A DNA stretch of 64,000 nt from Methanobacteriota archaeon. GTDB lineage: Archaea; Halobacteriota; Methanomicrobia; Methanomicrobiales; Methanocorpusculaceae. The stretch spans positions 75,176-139,175 of the forward strand of contig JAEWXF010000009.1 of assembly GCA_023396065.1 (NCBI GenBank), in the 5' to 3' direction. The notes below the pieces were generated by a model. That model was given only the letters and a program-made list of their open reading frames with translations. It had not been told where the DNA came from and ran no database searches. This document shows positions 25,708-34,973 of this stretch, piece after piece (position 1 is the first letter of the stretch; each line of letters starts with the position of its first letter). The position numbers and the translations under genes were made by a program.

Positions 25708-26970
25708 TTACCACTCTACCATATGGGCAGTTTCATCACGCTTCTCTTTAAACTCCGCAAGGAAAGCACGGACACGCTCCAGTGTTTCCTTCTTACACGT
25801 ACCGCACATCAGCTCACCCGCCTTACAGGCACGGCACATCTCCGCAAGCTCCACATCGTTCTCCTGCATATGGAACCGGTTCAGTTGATAAACGGAACAC
25901 TTCTCCGGCTCTCCGCCGAGTTTCTTCTGCTCCTCCAGTGTCTGGCGTCCGCCTGTCATTGCCCCCATGATCTTTTTCTTTACATCCTTCTCGGGATCAT
26001 CAAACCAGACCAGACTGTCGGGAACACTGGATGACATTTTGCCGCCCTGAAGCCCCTGCAGGAAACTATGATAGGTTGCCGAAGGTATCTGAAAACCGTA
26101 CCCCCCGAACTCGCGTTCAATTTCCCGGACAACTACATCCGTTTCTGCAACCGTAAGCGGAAGACCTGCCGGCAGATCCACATGGCCCTCATACTTCTTC
26201 GCACCGTTGAATCGCTTCGCAACCGCATCAATCGCGTCAGGATCTGCATTTTTGGCACGAATACTGATATGGGTTCCCCGGTCCTCAACGAGAAACATCC
26301 GCAGGGAGTTGGAAATATCCCGGGTCAGACGGATATGGGGATCCTGATCAATACCTACCGGCACAACGGTTGGCGCCTCTCCTGCAACCAGCTGAGGATA
26401 CAAAATGTCTGCAACCTGCATTGACACACTCACCGCATGAGCAAGCTCCGTCTCCGGGCCGAATCCATAAATTGCGGAAAGTTCGGAGAAGTTAATCTTC
26501 GTCGCCGCCTCAAACGCCAGATCCTTTAATGCATTATTTCGCCGCTGTGAATAGATCTCCCCACAAAACCCGAGGGCATAGAGACATTCCATGTACTCAC
26601 GGGCATATTTATCGCAGGTATCCCAGGAAAGCCCACGCACCGCGTGCGCCTCACGGTCTGCCATTGAAATAAACCCACGGCCGCCCTGCTGAATATGCCA
26701 GACAACCTCTTTCATCACCATCAGATGGCCGAAGTGCGGATGACCGGACGGCATGAATCCGGTCAGCACGTGAAACGGTCTTTTCTGCAACATGGCATCT
26801 ACAACCGCATCATATCCACGGTGGCCTGCCACAATGTTCCTCCGGATAAATACCGGAGGATGTTCTATTGTATTTTTCATTGGTCCAAACGGCTCAATAC
26901 CGAAATCAGCAATCAGCCGGTTTATATCCATCTTGGGCGTACTTGACCAGGGGTTAATCTGTTCTGCCAT
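25708..26970 (-). CDS. trpS: Tryptophan-tRNA ligase
   Basis: The 420-residue class I synthetase has the HIGH equivalent SGHPHFGHLM, a signature GGKMSSS and a long N-terminal extension (MAEQINPWSSTPKMDINRLI) as in archaeal and eukaryotic TrpRS. A Cys-rich C-terminal segment (CRACKAGELMCGTCKKE) may bind zinc. It charges tRNA-Trp. It is 13 bp after endA and directly before pheS. Confidence 0.96.
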   Translation of the reverse strand: MAEQINPWSSTPKMDINRLIADFGIEPFGPMKNTIEHPPVFIRRNIVAGHRGYDAVVDAMLQKRPFHVLTGFMPSGHPHFGHLMVMKEVVWHIQQGGRGFISMADREAHAVRGLSWDTCDKYAREYMECLYALGFCGEIYSQRRNNALKDLAFEAATKINFSELSAIYGFGPETELAHAVSVSMQVADILYPQLVAGEAPTVVPVGIDQDPHIRLTRDISNSLRMFLVEDRGTHISIRAKNADPDAIDAVAKRFNGAKKYEGHVDLPAGLPLTVAETDVVVREIEREFGGYGFQIPSATYHSFLQGLQGGKMSSSVPDSLVWFDDPEKDVKKKIMGAMTGGRQTLEEQKKLGGEPEKCSVYQLNRFHMQENDVELAEMCRACKAGELMCGTCKKETLERVRAFLAEFKEKRDETAHMVEW

Positions 26971-26983
26971 AATCTCACTATTC

Positions 26984-28078
26984 TTATAATTTCATTCGGG
27001 CAAACTCAATGAAGGTCAGTTCATCATCATTGATCGAGGCAAACAGCATCTTCTTTTTCACACTGTGTGCCAGCCGGACCGATCGGGAGATCATACTCAT
27101 CGGGAGTGTCAGACTGTGCGGGCATGCATGCACCAGCATCTCAGAATGATTGTTCTGCTCGGTATACACACGGAAATGGTGACCGTATTTGTATCCGGTC
27201 CGCGGTGAAAAGCCAAGACTCCGCAAATAACGGTATGTGATCATCTTTTCCGCAAAATCCGGATCATTCTCTGCTGCAAATTTTTGGTATGCTTCAGCGC
27301 CCATCTCCGGCTCAAGCTGCAGCTGTTTGTGTTCCAGCATCCATGCGGTCTCAACCGGGGCGAGAAACATATGTTTCCCGTCAAGCAGCGTGCCGAGCCA
27401 CCTGTTTTTCAGTGTTTCCGTAATCCCGGATCCATCCTCGGTCACATACGCTGAGACACCAGCGAGCCGGGCGGGGATGGACGGGTACTCTGTTGTTTCC
27501 TCATCTTTTCTCTGGAGTTTCTGAATCCGGATCTCGTAATAGGTGATCTCATGTTCATCGTCAGCTGCGGCCAGAAGAAACTGTTTTCTCATGTTGGCCG
27601 CCGACTGCGCCTCGCTGAGGACCACCGAAAGGTCCACCAGATCACGTTCGGATACCACCCGAAGAAGATACCGCGACTGACCGTGACCGGGTCTTTGGCC
27701 GCGCGGGAATATCCGATAGTCCTGCGGTCCGGTCGTAACCACATATCCACGTTCCCGAATGTCACGATACACCGTAAAACTCCGAAGAAATCCCGGAAAT
27801 TTTGCACATTCTGCAAGAAGCTGATCGAAGCTGAAACCTTCTACCTCAATTTTTCCGCGTGCGATGAGGTACAATGCCTCTACGCAGGCGAGGCGAAGTT
27901 TTCCCGTTTTTTCGATACGGCCGTATCCGCTCTGCTCATACAATGCCGCTGCTGCGGGCGGGGCGATAACGTTACCTCCGCCTGCAGGAGAGGAATCTTT
28001 GGTCTGAATGAATACTGCCTTCACGCTGGATATAGGTTTGTTTTCCCGCATCATTAAATGGGGTGCATTGAATGTCAC
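26984..28078 (-). CDS. endA: tRNA-splicing endonuclease, fused two-repeat type
   Basis: The 364-residue protein is about twice the length of the homotetrameric form, so it is the alpha2 type with two repeats. The C-terminal half has the catalytic Tyr-His-Lys set: GYKYGHHFRVY (Tyr, His) and the Lys cluster in VRLAHSVKKKMLF. The N-terminal half (residues 1-170) is degenerate and structural. The frame opens with GTG at 28078; ATGs at 28054 and 28051 give a protein 8-9 residues shorter and are equally plausible. It cleaves bulge-helix-bulge introns and rRNA spacers. It heads the endA-trpS-pheS-pheT group and is divergent from the surface protein gene. Confidence 0.93.
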   Translation of the reverse strand: MTFNAPHLMMRENKPISSVKAVFIQTKDSSPAGGGNVIAPPAAAALYEQSGYGRIEKTGKLRLACVEALYLIARGKIEVEGFSFDQLLAECAKFPGFLRSFTVYRDIRERGYVVTTGPQDYRIFPRGQRPGHGQSRYLLRVVSERDLVDLSVVLSEAQSAANMRKQFLLAAADDEHEITYYEIRIQKLQRKDEETTEYPSIPARLAGVSAYVTEDGSGITETLKNRWLGTLLDGKHMFLAPVETAWMLEHKQLQLEPEMGAEAYQKFAAENDPDFAEKMITYRYLRSLGFSPRTGYKYGHHFRVYTEQNNHSEMLVHACPHSLTLPMSMISRSVRLAHSVKKKMLFASINDDELTFIEFARMKL

Positions 28079-28128
28079 CTCTCATCATCCCTAAAGCTAC
28101 TAATAGAGGAAAGTAAAACATACTATAC

Positions 28129-29451
28129 ATGTTCCAATACGGGAAGCACATCGGTGTTCTCTTTCTTGTAGCAGTTATCTGCTGCTGCGGGGTTCAGGGT
28201 GCGGTTACAGAGGATCTCAATGTAACCTATCATCTCGGAGGACCGAACAATATCAACTCTTATACGGATATCCAGGCTGTATCTGCCGCTCCGGGCGGAG
28301 GATATTATCTTGGTATCCTGCAGGACGCAACGGTTTCTCTGATGAAAACCGATGCAGCAGGCAGTGAAATCTGGCGAAAAACATTCCCCGGGGAAGAAGT
28401 ACGGACTCTTTTGACTCTGGAGGACGGAGGTGTTCTGCTTGCGACCACAACGATGACCATCGCCAATGATACCACCGGGTATACCTTCGGCGGTAACACG
28501 TATCTGATCCGTGCTGACGCTGACGGAAACGCTGTCTGGAACCAGCAGCTGGTCGACACTGGCGCAGGTGACATGCTTGTTACCGGAAACCAGATCAAGT
28601 TTGCCGGCTGGTTCTGGGAAAGCATGAGCGGATTCACCCAGAGTTTCCTGCTTGAGTCCGGAGCGCCGGCAAACGATCAGATCCGTCTGGGCAATGAAAC
28701 TACCGCACGCATTCCGCTGGGAATGGTTCTGGCTGATGACGGGACCCTCGTACTGACCGGCGGGACAACCGCGTCCCTCGCCGAAGAGAGTCAGGAAGCA
28801 TGGATTGCCAACGTGAAAAATGGTATCACCCTCTGGGATACCGTGATCAGAACCGGCAGCCAGGACCCGATGTATGGCCCTGGGGCCTGCGGTTATGCGC
28901 TCTGCAAAACAGCTGACGGTGGATACATGGTGGTCGGGTCCAATCCCCCGTACCGGGTAACGGTAGCGGCAGGTATCGCCTGGGCCGCATCTGTCGACGC
29001 CTCCGGGAATGTGGAGTGGGTAAAAGAAATTGAGGGCTGTTATGCTCCCTATGGGATTGTTCCCTTTGGAAAAGAGTACCTCATAGCCGGCATGAGCGGG
29101 TATGACTTCCCGGTCTGGCTGACACTGACCTCCGGAGGTGCCACAACCCAGCTCTCCTCACCCGGAGTTCAGGGTAGATTCAATGATATTGCACTGACAT
29201 CCTCCACAACCGCAGCGGTTGCCGGCTGGAGTTATCTGACCGATGAACCTGACGGTCTTTTCATTACACTCTCCACCACGGAAACCACACCCTCAACGCC
29301 GTCAGCATCTTTGGACGGCACTCCAGTGTGGGTTTGGGCCCTTGGCGGCATTATCTGCCTGATTATTGTGGGCGGTATTGTTTACTTCGTGGCTCTCAGA
29401 AAACCGGCATCCTCAGAAAAGAAAGGAAAATCATCTGGAAAGAAACGGTAA
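28129..29451 (+). CDS. Secreted beta-propeller-like surface protein with C-terminal membrane anchor
   Basis: The 440-residue protein has a signal peptide (residues 8-25, VLFLVAVICCCGVQGA), a repeat-rich beta ectodomain with blocks such as TADGGYMVVGS and LEDGGVLLATTT, a Thr/Ser/Pro linker and one membrane helix (VWVWALGGIICLIIVGGIVYFVALR) with a Lys-rich tail. The repeats fit a seven- or eight-bladed propeller like archaeal surface PQQ-type proteins; ligands are unknown. The last 20 bases are repeated at 29660-29679 after inserted element A copy 3, so the insertion re-created the end of this gene. Confidence 0.75.
   Translation: MFQYGKHIGVLFLVAVICCCGVQGAVTEDLNVTYHLGGPNNINSYTDIQAVSAAPGGGYYLGILQDATVSLMKTDAAGSEIWRKTFPGEEVRTLLTLEDGGVLLATTTMTIANDTTGYTFGGNTYLIRADADGNAVWNQQLVDTGAGDMLVTGNQIKFAGWFWESMSGFTQSFLLESGAPANDQIRLGNETTARIPLGMVLADDGTLVLTGGTTASLAEESQEAWIANVKNGITLWDTVIRTGSQDPMYGPGACGYALCKTADGGYMVVGSNPPYRVTVAAGIAWAASVDASGNVEWVKEIEGCYAPYGIVPFGKEYLIAGMSGYDFPVWLTLTSGGATTQLSSPGVQGRFNDIALTSSTTAAVAGWSYLTDEPDGLFITLSTTETTPSTPSASLDGTPVWVWALGGIICLIIVGGIVYFVALRKPASSEKKGKSSGKKR
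29432..29451 (+). repeat. Left direct repeat flanking repeat A copy 3
   Basis: This 20-base stretch, the last codons and stop of the surface protein gene, matches 29660-29679 at 19 of 20 positions (common core CATCTGGAAAGAAACG). It lies directly at the left edge of the repeat element. Confidence 0.8.
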
Positions 29452-29659
29452 CTTTCCGAGCGTCGACACGCTCAGCCGCTTCCGCGTCTTCACTCAGTCG
29501 TCGCTTTATGTCTTCCGTTGCGGGGTTTCCCCCCGCTAGGGGTGACCCTCTCCGAACCCGTAGGGTGAGTAGTCGAAGATATCAGTTCCTGTGCGAGGTC
29601 GCTGCTGCCCGCCACGGGGCAGCGACCCCCCCACATTAGGAAGTGGTATGTTCGAATAG
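29452..29659. repeat. Structured dispersed repeat A, copy 3, bounded by direct repeats
   Basis: This 208-bp non-coding element aligns with 13440-13640. Both share a GCTCAGCCGCT start, a CGCTTTA-GTCTT box, a small hairpin before GAGTAGTCGAAGA, a terminal hairpin (GGTCGCTG and CAGCGACC arms, near 29597-29627) and a TGTTCGA end. In copy 1 the terminal stem has an extra T-A pair, and the small hairpin is CCC-GAA-GGG instead of ACCC-GTA-GGGT, so both arms change together. It is flanked by 20-bp direct repeats (29432-29451 and 29660-29679). Confidence 0.8.
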
Positions 29660-29679
29660 CATCTGGAAAGAAACGATAA
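29660..29679 (+). repeat. Right direct repeat flanking repeat A copy 3
   Basis: This is a second copy of the host gene's last 20 bases, including a TAA stop, with one mismatch to 29432-29451. Here it is still joined to the natural terminator, which suggests this is the original gene end and that the element inserted upstream of it. Confidence 0.75.
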
Positions 29680-29697
29680 TCGTTCTTTCCTCTTTTT
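29664..29697 (+). terminator. Hairpin-poly-T terminator of the surface protein gene
   Basis: GGAAAGAAACG and CGTTCTTTCC form a stem with one bulge, around ATAAT, followed by CTCTTTTT. The left arm uses the duplicated coding end, so before insertion the stop codon lay inside the terminator loop. Confidence 0.6.
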
Positions 29698-29747
29698 CAA
29701 TTCAAAAAATAACAGTGAAGTCTTTTTTGATATCTATTGATCTTTGG

Positions 29748-30533
29748 TCAGTTCTCCGATGTCTGTTCTGCAGTTTCCAACACCATAATCTCAAAACAGC
29801 AGGCCGGATATCCTTGAGTCATGCACTCAATCTCTTCGGCAGCCACATCCTGTTTGTAATAGGCCCGAAACACTGCCTGAAGAATTCCTTTGGAGATTAC
29901 GCAGCATCCTTTTGTACTTTTTGGGAGAACCATGCATTCGTAGCATTTATAGATCTCCAGTCTGAGCGGATGAATCGAACGGATCCGCATCTCGCCAAGA
30001 CCATAGCGCGCCCAGAAGCGAATAACATTTTCTATTGTTTTCTCCAGAGAATCCGTCACGAGATACAGCGACACTGATTCCCCCAGTATTTCCCCTCCGC
30101 GGATCATAATCGGATCAATCTGGACCCCGGCTTCCAGCAGGGCAACCTGAATTATATGGGGAATAATCTGCCGGTAGTCTACGTTGTCATATTTAATATA
30201 GCACTGGCAAATCAGTTCGCGGAACTCATTGTTTCCCGTCTGCTGGCAGGGGACAATATCACCGACGTGGGAAGACGTCAGGAAATACTGTTTCTTCCGT
30301 GCATCGCCCGGAACCGTTCGTGCAGCAATCAGGCCTGCGTTAATGAGGGAGTTGACATGGACAGAGACCGTGGATTTAGAGAGTCCGGTATACTCCATAA
30401 TCCGTGCAAACGACACCTCACCTTCATCACGAAGAAGAAACAGAATACTATTTCGAATCGGGCTGCGGATAGCTGTCACTGTTCCTTCACTGGAAAAGAG
30501 TCTCAGGGGCTGGTGATGATCAGGTTCTATCAT
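29748..30533 (-). CDS. msvR: MsvR-type redox-responsive regulator (winged helix plus V4R domain)
   Basis: The 261-residue product has an ArsR-like winged helix (residues 25-85, with GLSKSTVSVHVNSLINAGLI) and a C-terminal V4R (4-vinyl reductase-like) domain with conserved cysteines (YKCYECMV, KGCCVISKG, YPACCFEI). This layout is that of MsvR, the methanogen-specific regulator whose cysteines sense oxidation and which represses its own and oxidative-stress genes. I use the ATG at 30533; a TTG at 30554 is also possible but its Shine-Dalgarno-like GAGGAG is too close. A TATA box lies at 30581-30590. Targets cannot be read here. Confidence 0.85.
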   Translation of the reverse strand: MIEPDHHQPLRLFSSEGTVTAIRSPIRNSILFLLRDEGEVSFARIMEYTGLSKSTVSVHVNSLINAGLIAARTVPGDARKKQYFLTSSHVGDIVPCQQTGNNEFRELICQCYIKYDNVDYRQIIPHIIQVALLEAGVQIDPIMIRGGEILGESVSLYLVTDSLEKTIENVIRFWARYGLGEMRIRSIHPLRLEIYKCYECMVLPKSTKGCCVISKGILQAVFRAYYKQDVAAEEIECMTQGYPACCFEIMVLETAEQTSEN

Positions 30534-30580
30534 AGAATACGGCGTATCTCGCAATCTCCTCGGGAGTGTTTCTCACTTTT

Positions 30581-30590
30581 CTGTATATAG
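30581..30590 (-). promoter_or_regulatory. TATA box of the msvR gene
   Basis: The minus strand reads CTATATACAG, placing transcription start near 30560. I saw no convincing inverted-repeat MsvR box in the flanking 100 bp. Confidence 0.55.
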
Positions 30591-30696
30591 GAGTACTTCG
30601 ATATCAATCTTTGTCAATCGGCATACCGGGGTAATACCTTAACATTTCAAAACATGTATTGCGGGATGCGTGCTCCTGCTGTATCATTCAAAAAAA

Positions 30697-32301
30697 TTAT
30701 GCAGAGTCCGTGGGATTAACCCTGCGGACCATCAGTTTTACATCGCCGGTACCCAGCAGAATCGGCTGACCGACAATGACGTTCTCAGTAACCCCGGACA
30801 GCTCATCGAACTCATGCGCCACTGCGGCGTCAAGCAGATGGTTCACCGTAACTTCGAAGGATGCACGGGAGAGAACCGACTCTTTCTCACCTGCGATTCC
30901 ATGGCGACCAATCTGTTTGACCTCGCCGTCCATACACATGATATCTGCAACCAGCATAATGTGGCGGAGATCAACCGAGATACCCTGTTCCTTCAGTGTC
31001 GAGAATGCTTCGTAAATAATGGCAGACCGTGCAGCTTCAATACCCAGCGTATTGGCAATCTCCGCGATATTGTTGGTACGGGTACGGGTACAGTCCACTC
31101 CATCGATCTCAAAGACATCCTTCAGATTCGATCCTTCTGTATGCAGAATATACTCCTCATTCTCTTTTCTGACCACCACACGGCGGATATCATCAATACC
31201 CTGGACAATTACCTGACGAACATGTTCGGCCAGCTGGAACAGATTCTGATAGGACTCCTGGTTTTTCGGCAGGAACTTCAGCAGAGCATTCTTCTCGTCC
31301 ACCTCAACTTCAAAGTCACGGTAGTGCCGCTTATCCTTAATCTTCTGCGGAGCACGTTCCAGAATCTCGGCAATCGAAATCTTCCGTTTCTTACAGACAT
31401 CACAGTTGATCTGGACAAGCACACACATATCTGCAATATCGGTCTCGATATCACCGAACTCATGCAGCGGGGCCGCTTCAATCTTCCAGGAAACCTCCCG
31501 GGCCTTATCACGATCCTCACGGTATCCATTCTCCAGAAAAATGGTCATCGTCGGCGTGGACGGCTCCTTTCGGGCATCCATAATCTCGATAAGACGCGGC
31601 AGACCAAGGGTTACGTTAATCTCGGCCACACCCGCGTAGTGGAACGTACGCATCGTCATCTGAGTGCCCGGTTCACCAATGGAATGTGCAGCGTTGATAC
31701 CCACAGCCTCGCAGGGCTGAACACGGGTACGCTCATACTCTTCATTGATACGCTTCACCATCTCCTCAAACTGCTCATCTGTTACATCATGGTTCTCGTC
31801 ATGCTTGGAGGCCAGGATCTTCGTCAGTTCCGTCGTTGTCGAGACCGGCATATCCTCATCCACCAGCCGGTGAACACGGGTCTTTAACCGGTCAAGATCA
31901 ACTGACTCCATCTCATCGGGGGTCTTTCCTTCCAGCCAGACACGGATCTGATCAAAGAGGGTTTTGGGGAGATTCCACGTATGCAGAGTCTTTGCGATCT
32001 CGCTTTCTTCAATCACTCCCTCATCGTCATCCGACTTTTTGGATTTCTTGGACTTTGGTTTCTCCTCAGTCTCTTCCTCCTCCGTCAGATCAACATCTTC
32101 CACTTCTTCAGGTTCTGCAGCGGATTCGTCCTCCGGAACAGGGATTCCTGCCTCGTACTCGCCAATTATTGCATCTTCAAGGGAATCTCCGAAACGTTCC
32201 TCCTCTGCAATAACCGGATCCAGCGGAACATCCTCATCGATAAACTTCGGCTCCGCAAATGGGACGGTCTCTTCCTCTGCTTCTTTCTTTCTCGGGGCCA
32301 T
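30697..32301 (-). CDS. rpoA2: DNA-directed RNA polymerase subunit A''
   Basis: The 534-residue protein contains the A'' body from about residue 95 onward, including the bridge/trigger region AHSIGEPGTQMTMRTFHYAGVAEINVTLGLPRLIEI and EFDELSGVTENVIVGQPI at the end. The first 95 or so residues are an added, very acidic and low-complexity extension (for example EEVEDVDLTEEEETEEKPKS, then KKSKKSDDD), which is unusual: most A'' subunits are about 380-420 residues. It is last in rpoH-B''-B'-A'-A'' and starts 1 bp after A'. Confidence 0.95.
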   Translation of the reverse strand: MAPRKKEAEEETVPFAEPKFIDEDVPLDPVIAEEERFGDSLEDAIIGEYEAGIPVPEDESAAEPEEVEDVDLTEEEETEEKPKSKKSKKSDDDEGVIEESEIAKTLHTWNLPKTLFDQIRVWLEGKTPDEMESVDLDRLKTRVHRLVDEDMPVSTTTELTKILASKHDENHDVTDEQFEEMVKRINEEYERTRVQPCEAVGINAAHSIGEPGTQMTMRTFHYAGVAEINVTLGLPRLIEIMDARKEPSTPTMTIFLENGYREDRDKAREVSWKIEAAPLHEFGDIETDIADMCVLVQINCDVCKKRKISIAEILERAPQKIKDKRHYRDFEVEVDEKNALLKFLPKNQESYQNLFQLAEHVRQVIVQGIDDIRRVVVRKENEEYILHTEGSNLKDVFEIDGVDCTRTRTNNIAEIANTLGIEAARSAIIYEAFSTLKEQGISVDLRHIMLVADIMCMDGEVKQIGRHGIAGEKESVLSRASFEVTVNHLLDAAVAHEFDELSGVTENVIVGQPILLGTGDVKLMVRRVNPTDSA

Positions 32302-32302
32302 T

Positions 32303-34972
32303 TTACACCGCCTCCTTTAACACGGACTCGGCAATACCTTTCACATCAACTGGCAGACCGGACGCAGACTTGGCCGGATCCGTACCATCCTCACCATACT
32401 TGAACTGAATGATCTTACCACCCGTACTTCTGACCGTACCATCATACGCAACCTTCAGATCCTGCAGAGCATTGATCATACGGCGCTGGAGATAACCGGA
32501 CTGGGACGTACGGACTGCAGTATCCACAAGACCTTCACGACCTCCGATAGCATGGAAGAAGAATTCAGTCGGCGTTAATCCTGACTTATAGGAGTTGCGG
32601 ACGAAACCGTGTGCATCCGAACCCTTATCACCGCGTTTAAAGTGCGGCAGAGTACGGTCCTCATATCCCCGGACGATACGCTCACCACGCACTGCCTGCT
32701 GACCGATACAACCGGCCATCTGTGCCATGTTCAGCATAGAACCACGGGCACCGGACACAGCCATCACCACTGCAGAGTTCTCGAAACCTAAGTGGCGGGA
32801 TGCGATTTCTCCGGTACGGTCACGGGCCTTACCTAACTCCTTCATCACCTGCATTTCCAGAGTTTCCTCCTGCGTTCTGCCCGGCATCGGTTCAAGGTGT
32901 CCCTGTTCGTAAATACTGATACGCTGGGCAACATCCTCCTCTGCCTTGTCAAGCACATCACGGATCTGCTTATACTCCTCCTTTCCAAGATCGGTATCGT
33001 TGATACCGTACGAGAATCCGTTGATCATAATTGCGCGAATTGCAAGGCGCGTCAGATCATCAATGTACTCCCGGGCACGCTTCATACCGTGCAGACGGAT
33101 AATACGGTTCAGAATCGCACCATCCATTGCTCCGACAGATTTCTTATCAATCGTTCCGGAGAGCAGCTGACCGTCAACGATTCTGACATAAGCGTCGTTT
33201 GGACAAACCGTGTCTTTCGTACACGGATCGCAGTTCCGGCAACAGGTTGCCTTGTAGAACATATTGACGTCTTTTGGGAGAATCATCGAGAATGCCTGTT
33301 TGTTACTCCAGTACGGAATGCCGTTCTCCACCTTTCCCGGTTCCGGGAGATGTTCCATATCGGTATATTTCAGGAGATAGAGGAACTGGGACTTGCTGTA
33401 CCACTTCAGCTGATTGGTCAGCAGGAATATTCCGGAAATGTGGTCGTGCAGACCACCGATAATCGGACCGCCGAAACGCGGTGACAGAATGTTCTCCTGC
33501 ACTGCGACCAGAAGCTCGGCTTCTGCCCGTGCCTCCTCAGTCTGAGGAACATGCAGGTTCATTTCATCACCATCAAAATCTGCGTTGTACGGAGGACAGA
33601 CCGCCGGATTCAGGCGGAACGTTCTGCCGTTCATCACTTTGATGTGATGGGACATAATGGACATCCGGTGCAGCGACGGCTGACGGTTGAACAGCACAAT
33701 ATCGCCGTCACGCAGCTGGCGGTCAATCTTCCATCCCGGTTCGATCATCTCGGCAACGGTATCACAGTTGCCGTCTGGACCTGCAATCAGGCGGATACGG
33801 CGGCCGTCGGGACGGTTCACATAGTTTGCACCGCAAGGGTCACGCAGTGTCGGTCTGTTCGGACCGATGCGGATCATGCTTCTGATATCTTCAATGTTCT
33901 TTTTGGTTACTCGGACCGGCACCGACATCTCATTTGCGATGGCGAGCGGTACACCGACCTCACCGATAGACAGGTTCGGGTCCGGAGAGATAACCGTACG
34001 TGCGGAAAAGTTCACACGTTTCCCGGAAAGGGAACCACGGAACCGGCCGTCTTTTCCTTTCAGACGCTGGGACAGCGTCTTCAGGGGACGTCCGGACCGG
34101 TGGCGTGCCGGCGGACAACCGGCAACCTCGTTGTCGAGGTACGTGGTTACATGGTACTGCAGAAGCTCCCACAGATCCTCAATGATCAGCTGCGGAGCGC
34201 CTGCGTCCTGATTTTCCTTAAACCGCTGATTGATTCTGATGATATCAACCAGCTTATGGGTCAGATCATCCTCGGACCTCTGACCGTTTTCCAGAATAAT
34301 CGACGGACGGACGGTTACGGGCGGCACCGGCAGAACAGTGAGAATCGTCCACTCGGGCCGTGCCACGGTCGGGTCGATACCAAGCAGACGGAGATCGTCG
34401 TCGGTAATCTTCTCAAGCCGTTCACGGATATCTGCAGACGTCAGCTTATGCTCGGTCTTGCGGACCTTGCCGTCCTCACCGGTCTCGGTAACCACTTCTA
34501 CAAAGCTCGTCGGCTTTTCGAAGTTGATCTTGAACTGCTGATCACCGCAGTACGGGCAGACACGTTCCTTTTTGATATCCTTCTCGCCGATTGTCTCTGC
34601 AGAGTAGGGATCATCTTCCAGAGCACTGAACCGCTCAATCTCTTCTTTATCGAGGAGAAGGCGGCCGCACTCCCGGCAGGTAACACGCAGCAGTTTTCTG
34701 ATGAGTCTCGTGTATCCAACGTGAATCACCGGCTTTGCGAGATCAATGTGGCCGAAGTGGCCGGGGCAGTCACCCTGTTTCTGCCCGCAGGTTTTACAGC
34801 GAAGACCCGGATCAATCACCCCAAGGCTCGGATCCATCAGACCTTTCGGGTACGGGAAACCGTCATCATCATAGGTGTCCGGCCAGATGACCTTACAGAC
34901 ACTCATGTCACGGATCGCTTTTGGTGAGAGCAGACCGAACTCAATCTTTCCGATTCTCTTTGGGCTGGTCAT
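32303..34972 (-). CDS. rpoA1: DNA-directed RNA polymerase subunit A'
   Basis: The 889-residue protein has the catalytic NADFDGDEMN motif, an N-terminal zinc site (CKTCGQKQGDCPGHFGHI), the second CRECG pair and the clamp and funnel domains of the A' subunit. It joins A'' to make the equivalent of bacterial beta-prime. I chose MTSPKRIGKIEFG at 34972; upstream codons lie inside rpoB1. It begins 1 bp after the rpoB1 stop. Confidence 0.97.
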   Translation of the reverse strand: MTSPKRIGKIEFGLLSPKAIRDMSVCKVIWPDTYDDDGFPYPKGLMDPSLGVIDPGLRCKTCGQKQGDCPGHFGHIDLAKPVIHVGYTRLIRKLLRVTCRECGRLLLDKEEIERFSALEDDPYSAETIGEKDIKKERVCPYCGDQQFKINFEKPTSFVEVVTETGEDGKVRKTEHKLTSADIRERLEKITDDDLRLLGIDPTVARPEWTILTVLPVPPVTVRPSIILENGQRSEDDLTHKLVDIIRINQRFKENQDAGAPQLIIEDLWELLQYHVTTYLDNEVAGCPPARHRSGRPLKTLSQRLKGKDGRFRGSLSGKRVNFSARTVISPDPNLSIGEVGVPLAIANEMSVPVRVTKKNIEDIRSMIRIGPNRPTLRDPCGANYVNRPDGRRIRLIAGPDGNCDTVAEMIEPGWKIDRQLRDGDIVLFNRQPSLHRMSIMSHHIKVMNGRTFRLNPAVCPPYNADFDGDEMNLHVPQTEEARAEAELLVAVQENILSPRFGGPIIGGLHDHISGIFLLTNQLKWYSKSQFLYLLKYTDMEHLPEPGKVENGIPYWSNKQAFSMILPKDVNMFYKATCCRNCDPCTKDTVCPNDAYVRIVDGQLLSGTIDKKSVGAMDGAILNRIIRLHGMKRAREYIDDLTRLAIRAIMINGFSYGINDTDLGKEEYKQIRDVLDKAEEDVAQRISIYEQGHLEPMPGRTQEETLEMQVMKELGKARDRTGEIASRHLGFENSAVVMAVSGARGSMLNMAQMAGCIGQQAVRGERIVRGYEDRTLPHFKRGDKGSDAHGFVRNSYKSGLTPTEFFFHAIGGREGLVDTAVRTSQSGYLQRRMINALQDLKVAYDGTVRSTGGKIIQFKYGEDGTDPAKSASGLPVDVKGIAESVLKEAV

Positions 34973-34973
34973 G

